From Desulfobacterales bacterium (GTDB taxonomy: Bacteria; Desulfobacterota; Desulfobacteria; Desulfobacterales; JADGBH01): a stretch of DNA of 64,000 bases. Positions 60,921 through 64,000 of the stretch are shown here, one piece after another; positions within the stretch are counted from its first letter, which is position 1; each line of letters starts with the position of its first letter. The notes under the pieces were generated by a model. It had not been told where the DNA came from. It searched no databases and saw only the letters and a list, made by a program, of their open reading frames with translations. Location: contig JADGBH010000003.1 in assembly GCA_015231595.1 (NCBI GenBank), positions 52,569 to 116,568 on the forward strand. The letters run 5' to 3'. Made by a program: the position numbers and the translations under genes.

Positions 60921-61796
60921 ATGGAAATAGCAAACCCAATATACGATGTAGTATTCAAATATATGATGGACGATAATAAAGTCGCTAAATTATTTCTTTC
61001 AGCGATATTAGGCGAAGAAATAGAAACTCTTGAATTTAAGCCTCAGGAAAGGTCGCTGCTATTAAATCAACACTCAATAACGGTTTTTAGATTAGATTTT
61101 TCAGCGAAAATTAAAATAGGACCTGAAGATTATAAACAAGTTATAGTTGAAATACAAAAAGCAAAATTTCCCACAGATATAATGAGATTTCGTAAATATC
61201 TTGGGGAACAATATATAAAAAACGATAATACTTTTATAAAAAAAGAAAAAAAAATAGCACTTCCGATAGTGAGCATATATTTCTTAGGGCATAATTTAGA
61301 AAATACTGAAGCTCCAGTAATAAAAGTTAATAGACAATATATTGATGTGATAGAGGGAAAGGAAATAAAAGAACGAGAGGAATTTATAGAAAGTTTGACT
61401 CATGACAGTTACATAATACAAATTCCACAATTAAAGAAGAAAAGAAGAACTGAATTGGAAATATTGTTAAGCGTATTCGATCAAAATAACATTGACGATG
61501 ATATCCATATACTAAACGTAAAAGAAGAAGATTTTCCAGAAAAGTATCGTATAGTTATACGAAGACTTCTAAAAGCTAGAGTTGAAAAAGAGATAAGACA
61601 AACAATGGATCTCGAAGATGAGATATTAGAGGAATTAGAAAATAAAGAACGTTACATAGCTAAACTCATTGAAGAAAATGTTAAATTGATTGAAGCAAAA
61701 GATAAAGCTCTTGAAGCAAAAGATAAAGCTCTTGAAGAAAAAGACAAAGCTCTTGAAGATTTAAAAAGGCAGTTAGACGCTTTAAAAAACAAATAA
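60921..61796 (+). CDS. Rpn-family recombination-promoting nuclease/putative transposase
   Basis: The 291-residue protein belongs to the PD-(D/E)XK Rpn/YhgA-like family: NPIYDVVFKYMMDDNKVAKLFLSAIL at the N-terminus, then VFRLDFSAKI and KQVIVEIQKAKF, which hold the catalytic-type D and ExQ, and FRKYLGEQYIKN. Rpn nucleases stimulate RecA-independent recombination, and some act in phage defence. The C-terminus (about 255-291) is a coiled coil of EAKDKAL-type heptads from a 21-bp DNA repeat. AAGGAGG lies just before the ATG. It stands alone between two hybrid kinase genes, and such genes are often multicopy. Confidence 0.88.
   Translation: MEIANPIYDVVFKYMMDDNKVAKLFLSAILGEEIETLEFKPQERSLLLNQHSITVFRLDFSAKIKIGPEDYKQVIVEIQKAKFPTDIMRFRKYLGEQYIKNDNTFIKKEKKIALPIVSIYFLGHNLENTEAPVIKVNRQYIDVIEGKEIKEREEFIESLTHDSYIIQIPQLKKKRRTELEILLSVFDQNNIDDDIHILNVKEEDFPEKYRIVIRRLLKARVEKEIRQTMDLEDEILEELENKERYIAKLIEENVKLIEAKDKALEAKDKALEEKDKALEDLKRQLDALKNK
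61692..61754 (+). repeat. 21-bp tandem repeat encoding EAKDKAL heptads
   Basis: Three 21-bp units in frame near the 3' end of the Rpn gene are almost identical; the first two match exactly and the third has a few changes. Slippage would lengthen or shorten the coiled-coil tail in whole heptads. Confidence 0.85.
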
Positions 61797-61947
61797 TATT
61801 CGAAATCAAATTAAATGACACCATTACCTGCTTACGGGATGAGGCTTCAACACAAAAAGAGAAGCTTAAAAATTAAAATCAATGGGAAAACATATATAAA
61901 AATATATATAAAAGCTAATATTTAAAAAGAGTCGAACAGAGTGAAAA

Positions 61948-64000
61948 ATGAAGGAACAAACCATACTCATTGTGGATGATGCCACTGAAAATATTAATGT
62001 ATTAAATGAGCTGCTTAAAAGCGATTATAAAATCCGTATGGCAACCAATGGCAGCAAGGCATTAAAAATTGCCAAGTCAGAAAATCCACCTGACCTGATT
62101 CTTTTGGATATTATGATGCCAGGCATTGATGGATTTGATGTGTGTAGAGAATTAAAGGCAGACGAAAATACTCAAAACATCCCGATTATTTTTATAACCG
62201 CAAAGGTCGATGTAGAAGATGAAACTAAAGGTATGGAACTTGGTGCTGTAGATTTTATTCCGAAACCGTTCAAGCCTCTTGTGGTCAAGGCCAGAGTGAA
62301 TGCTCACATGTCGTTGAAACGCGCTTACGAGGAAACCCAGCAAGCACTTAAAATTGCAGAAGATGCAACAAAAGCTAAAAGTGAATTTCTGGCAAATATG
62401 AGTCATGAAATAAGGACACCTATGAATGCTATCATGGGATTGAGCGAACTTGCCCTTAAAACTGACCTTTCACCCAAACAACTTGATTATATTAAAAAAA
62501 TACGGTCGTCATCTTCAACTTTGCTGGAGATTATAAACGACATTCTGGATTTCTCCAAGATAGAGGCGGGTAAGCTTAATATGGAGTCAATTGATTTTAA
62601 TCTTGAAGATGTGCTTCAAAACCTCTCTGCTCTGATCGGTATTAAGGCAGAAGAAAAAGGGATTAAAATTATTTTTATGACGGATTCAAACGTGCCTTCG
62701 TTTCTGATTGGTGATCCTTTAAGACTGGGACAGATTCTTATAAATCTAACCAACAATGCCATTAAATTTACTGAAAAAGGCGAAGTAATTATTAAAACTC
62801 AAATCGATGAAAATTCACAACAAAGCCCAAATCATGTAATGCTCAAGTTCTCTGTAAAAGATACAGGCATAGGACTCACCCCTGAACAAATCGGCAAACT
62901 CTTTCAATCATTCACTCAGGCTGATTCGTCCACAACACGAAAATACGGAGGGACAGGCCTTGGATTGTCAATTTGTAAGCATCTTGTTGATATGATGGGT
63001 GGTAAAATTTATATCGACAGTGATATTAATAAAGGCAGTACATTCACATTTACTGCCAAATTCAGTATTAAACAAACGAATGAGAAGGAAATTCTTCAGC
63101 AATTCAAACAAATTGAAATCGAAACAACTGACAAATCCATTAAAAACACGATTAAAGGCGCAAGTGTTCTTTTAGTTGAAGACAATAAAATAAATCAGCA
63201 AGTCGCAAAGGAATTACTGGAATACGCTGGTATTGTTGTTACTATTGCATGTAATGGAAAAGAAGCAGTTCTTAAAATCCTTCAACCTGATTCCAAGTTT
63301 GACGCTGTACTCATGGATTTACAAATGCCGGAAATGGATGGATATGAAGCTACAAGTATCATACGAAAGGACTCACGTTTCCATGATTTACCGATTATTG
63401 CCATGACAGCACATGCATTGACTCATGAACGCGAAAAATGTATAGAATTCGGTATGAATGATCATATTTCAAAACCTATTGATATTCGTCTATTATATTC
63501 CACATTAGCAAAATGGATAACAGAAGATCAAGATACAGGAGACTTCATTGCCGAATCACTTCGTAAAATGACAACAGATTCTATCAAGGATATTGCCTAT
63601 AATCTTCCAGGAATTTCTGTTGAACAGGGAATTGAAAGAGTTGCTGGTGATATCAATCAATTTCGGAGCATCTTAAAAAAATTTCATGATAATTATGTAA
63701 ATGCCGCAACTGAAATTTCAAACCAGCTGATGAACAATGATACTAAGTCAGCACAATATATGCTTCACAGTATCAGAGGTGTTGCTGGAAACATCGGAGC
63801 TAACGATCTATTTATAGCGTCCACTGCCTTGGAAAAATCTATTAAAGACGGAGTCAACTATGACTCGCAAATACAACAATTCGAGTTATCCCTTGATCAG
63901 GTCTTGCAATCCATAAATGACATCACAAAAAAAGATGTTATAAAGGAAAACATTACGTGTTCAGAGGCTAACACTCCGATTGACATTACCAAAATAGAAC
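61948..64000 (+). CDS. Receiver-kinase-receiver-Hpt hybrid (cut by right edge)
   Basis: The frame starts at ATG 61948 and is open to the window end (at least 684 residues). It has an N-terminal receiver ([14 protein letters not shown], Asp near 54, [10 protein letters not shown]) and HisKA with [15 protein letters not shown] (His near 152). An ATPase domain follows ([18 protein letters not shown]), then a second receiver ([13 protein letters not shown], Asp near 456) and an Hpt domain with [11 protein letters not shown] (His near 606). There is no TM or sensor domain, so input probably arrives through the first receiver. The kinase core is close to that of the giant kinase at 56421, suggesting shared origin or a relay between them. 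The ribosome site is weak. Confidence 0.92.
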   Translation, partial: MKEQTILIVDDATENINVLNELLKSDYKIRMATNGSKALKIAKSENPPDLILLDIMMPGIDGFDVCRELKADENTQNIPIIFITAKVDVEDETKGMELGAVDFIPKPFKPLVVKARVNAHMSLKRAYEETQQALKIAEDATKAKSEFLANMSHEIRTPMNAIMGLSELALKTDLSPKQLDYIKKIRSSSSTLLEIINDILDFSKIEAGKLNMESIDFNLEDVLQNLSALIGIKAEEKGIKIIFMTDSNVPSFLIGDPLRLGQILINLTNNAIKFTEKGEVIIKTQIDENSQQSPNHVMLKFSVKDTGIGLTPEQIGKLFQSFTQADSSTTRKYGGTGLGLSICKHLVDMMGGKIYIDSDINKGSTFTFTAKFSIKQTNEKEILQQFKQIEIETTDKSIKNTIKGASVLLVEDNKINQQVAKELLEYAGIVVTIACNGKEAVLKILQPDSKFDAVLMDLQMPEMDGYEATSIIRKDSRFHDLPIIAMTAHALTHEREKCIEFGMNDHISKPIDIRLLYSTLAKWITEDQDTGDFIAESLRKMTTDSIKDIAYNLPGISVEQGIERVAGDINQFRSILKKFHDNYVNAATEISNQLMNNDTKSAQYMLHSIRGVAGNIGANDLFIASTALEKSIKDGVNYDSQIQQFELSLDQVLQSINDITKKDVIKENITCSEANTPIDITKIE

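Overview
The window is AT-rich, Gram-negative bacterial DNA. It has a KDO pathway gene (kdsB), an RND/TolC efflux operon, several predicted outer-membrane or secreted proteins, and many large hybrid histidine kinases. A NapA of the short Desulfovibrio-like type, multifunctional beta-oxidation proteins, DUF1566, CARDB and Uma2/Rpn families and dense palindromic repeats together suggest a Desulfobacterota relative (Desulfobacterales-like). That placement is inference; no rRNA, tRNA or CRISPR array is visible.

Layout. 1-6939 (minus): MMPL transporter, LolA-like protein, KtrB, KtrA and a truncated PgpH-like 7TM-HD protein, which links potassium uptake to probable c-di-AMP turnover. 7414-9606 (plus): CoA hydrolase/transferase. 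9828-13669 (minus): CsgG-like protein, small beta-barrel-like protein and CARDB-repeat secreted protein, with a symmetric palindrome that fits a promoter just upstream. 14010-15659 (plus): an unrecognised membrane protein with tandem repeats. 15911-19524 (minus): an exported receiver-like protein, a receiver-kinase and a PAS kinase. 19651-23377: kdsB (minus), then a FGGY kinase and a KbaZ/GatZ-like protein (plus). 23654-24799 (minus): DUF1566 protein. 25136-34057 (plus): TetR regulator and an acyl-CoA degradation cluster of MaoC-SDR-SCP2 fusion, HMGS-like/DUF35/SDR fusion, SCP-x thiolase, acyl-CoA dehydrogenase and an NMO-like flavoprotein. 34128-41116 (minus): Uma2 protein and a three-gene RND efflux operon. 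41437-51409 (plus): CheR and three hybrid kinases, one paired with a solute-binding protein. 51656-60875 (plus): a tightly packed napA, ferredoxin, napH, NrtA-like binding protein and giant hybrid kinase unit. 60921-64000 (plus): an Rpn nuclease and a further hybrid kinase cut by the right edge.

The most interesting unit is the Nap block. A nitrate-reductase-like enzyme, its quinol-oxidising Fe-S proteins, a nitrate-binding-like periplasmic protein and a Cache-HAMP-GAF hybrid kinase are packed with overlaps or gaps of 24 nt or less, as if substrate sensing and respiration were made as one unit. Seven histidine kinases are present but no response regulator with a DNA-binding output, so the outputs lie elsewhere or are protein-protein.

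Small non-coding elements are unusually rich. Family A (three copies) has 11-bp terminal repeats starting GGCATC and exact 8-bp target duplications, each touching the stop codon of a minus-strand gene. Family B (two copies, 195 bp, opposite orientation) differs at only one base by eye. A third family consists of three gap-free 80-bp repeats. A 47-bp tandem array shares its unit with the core of family B.
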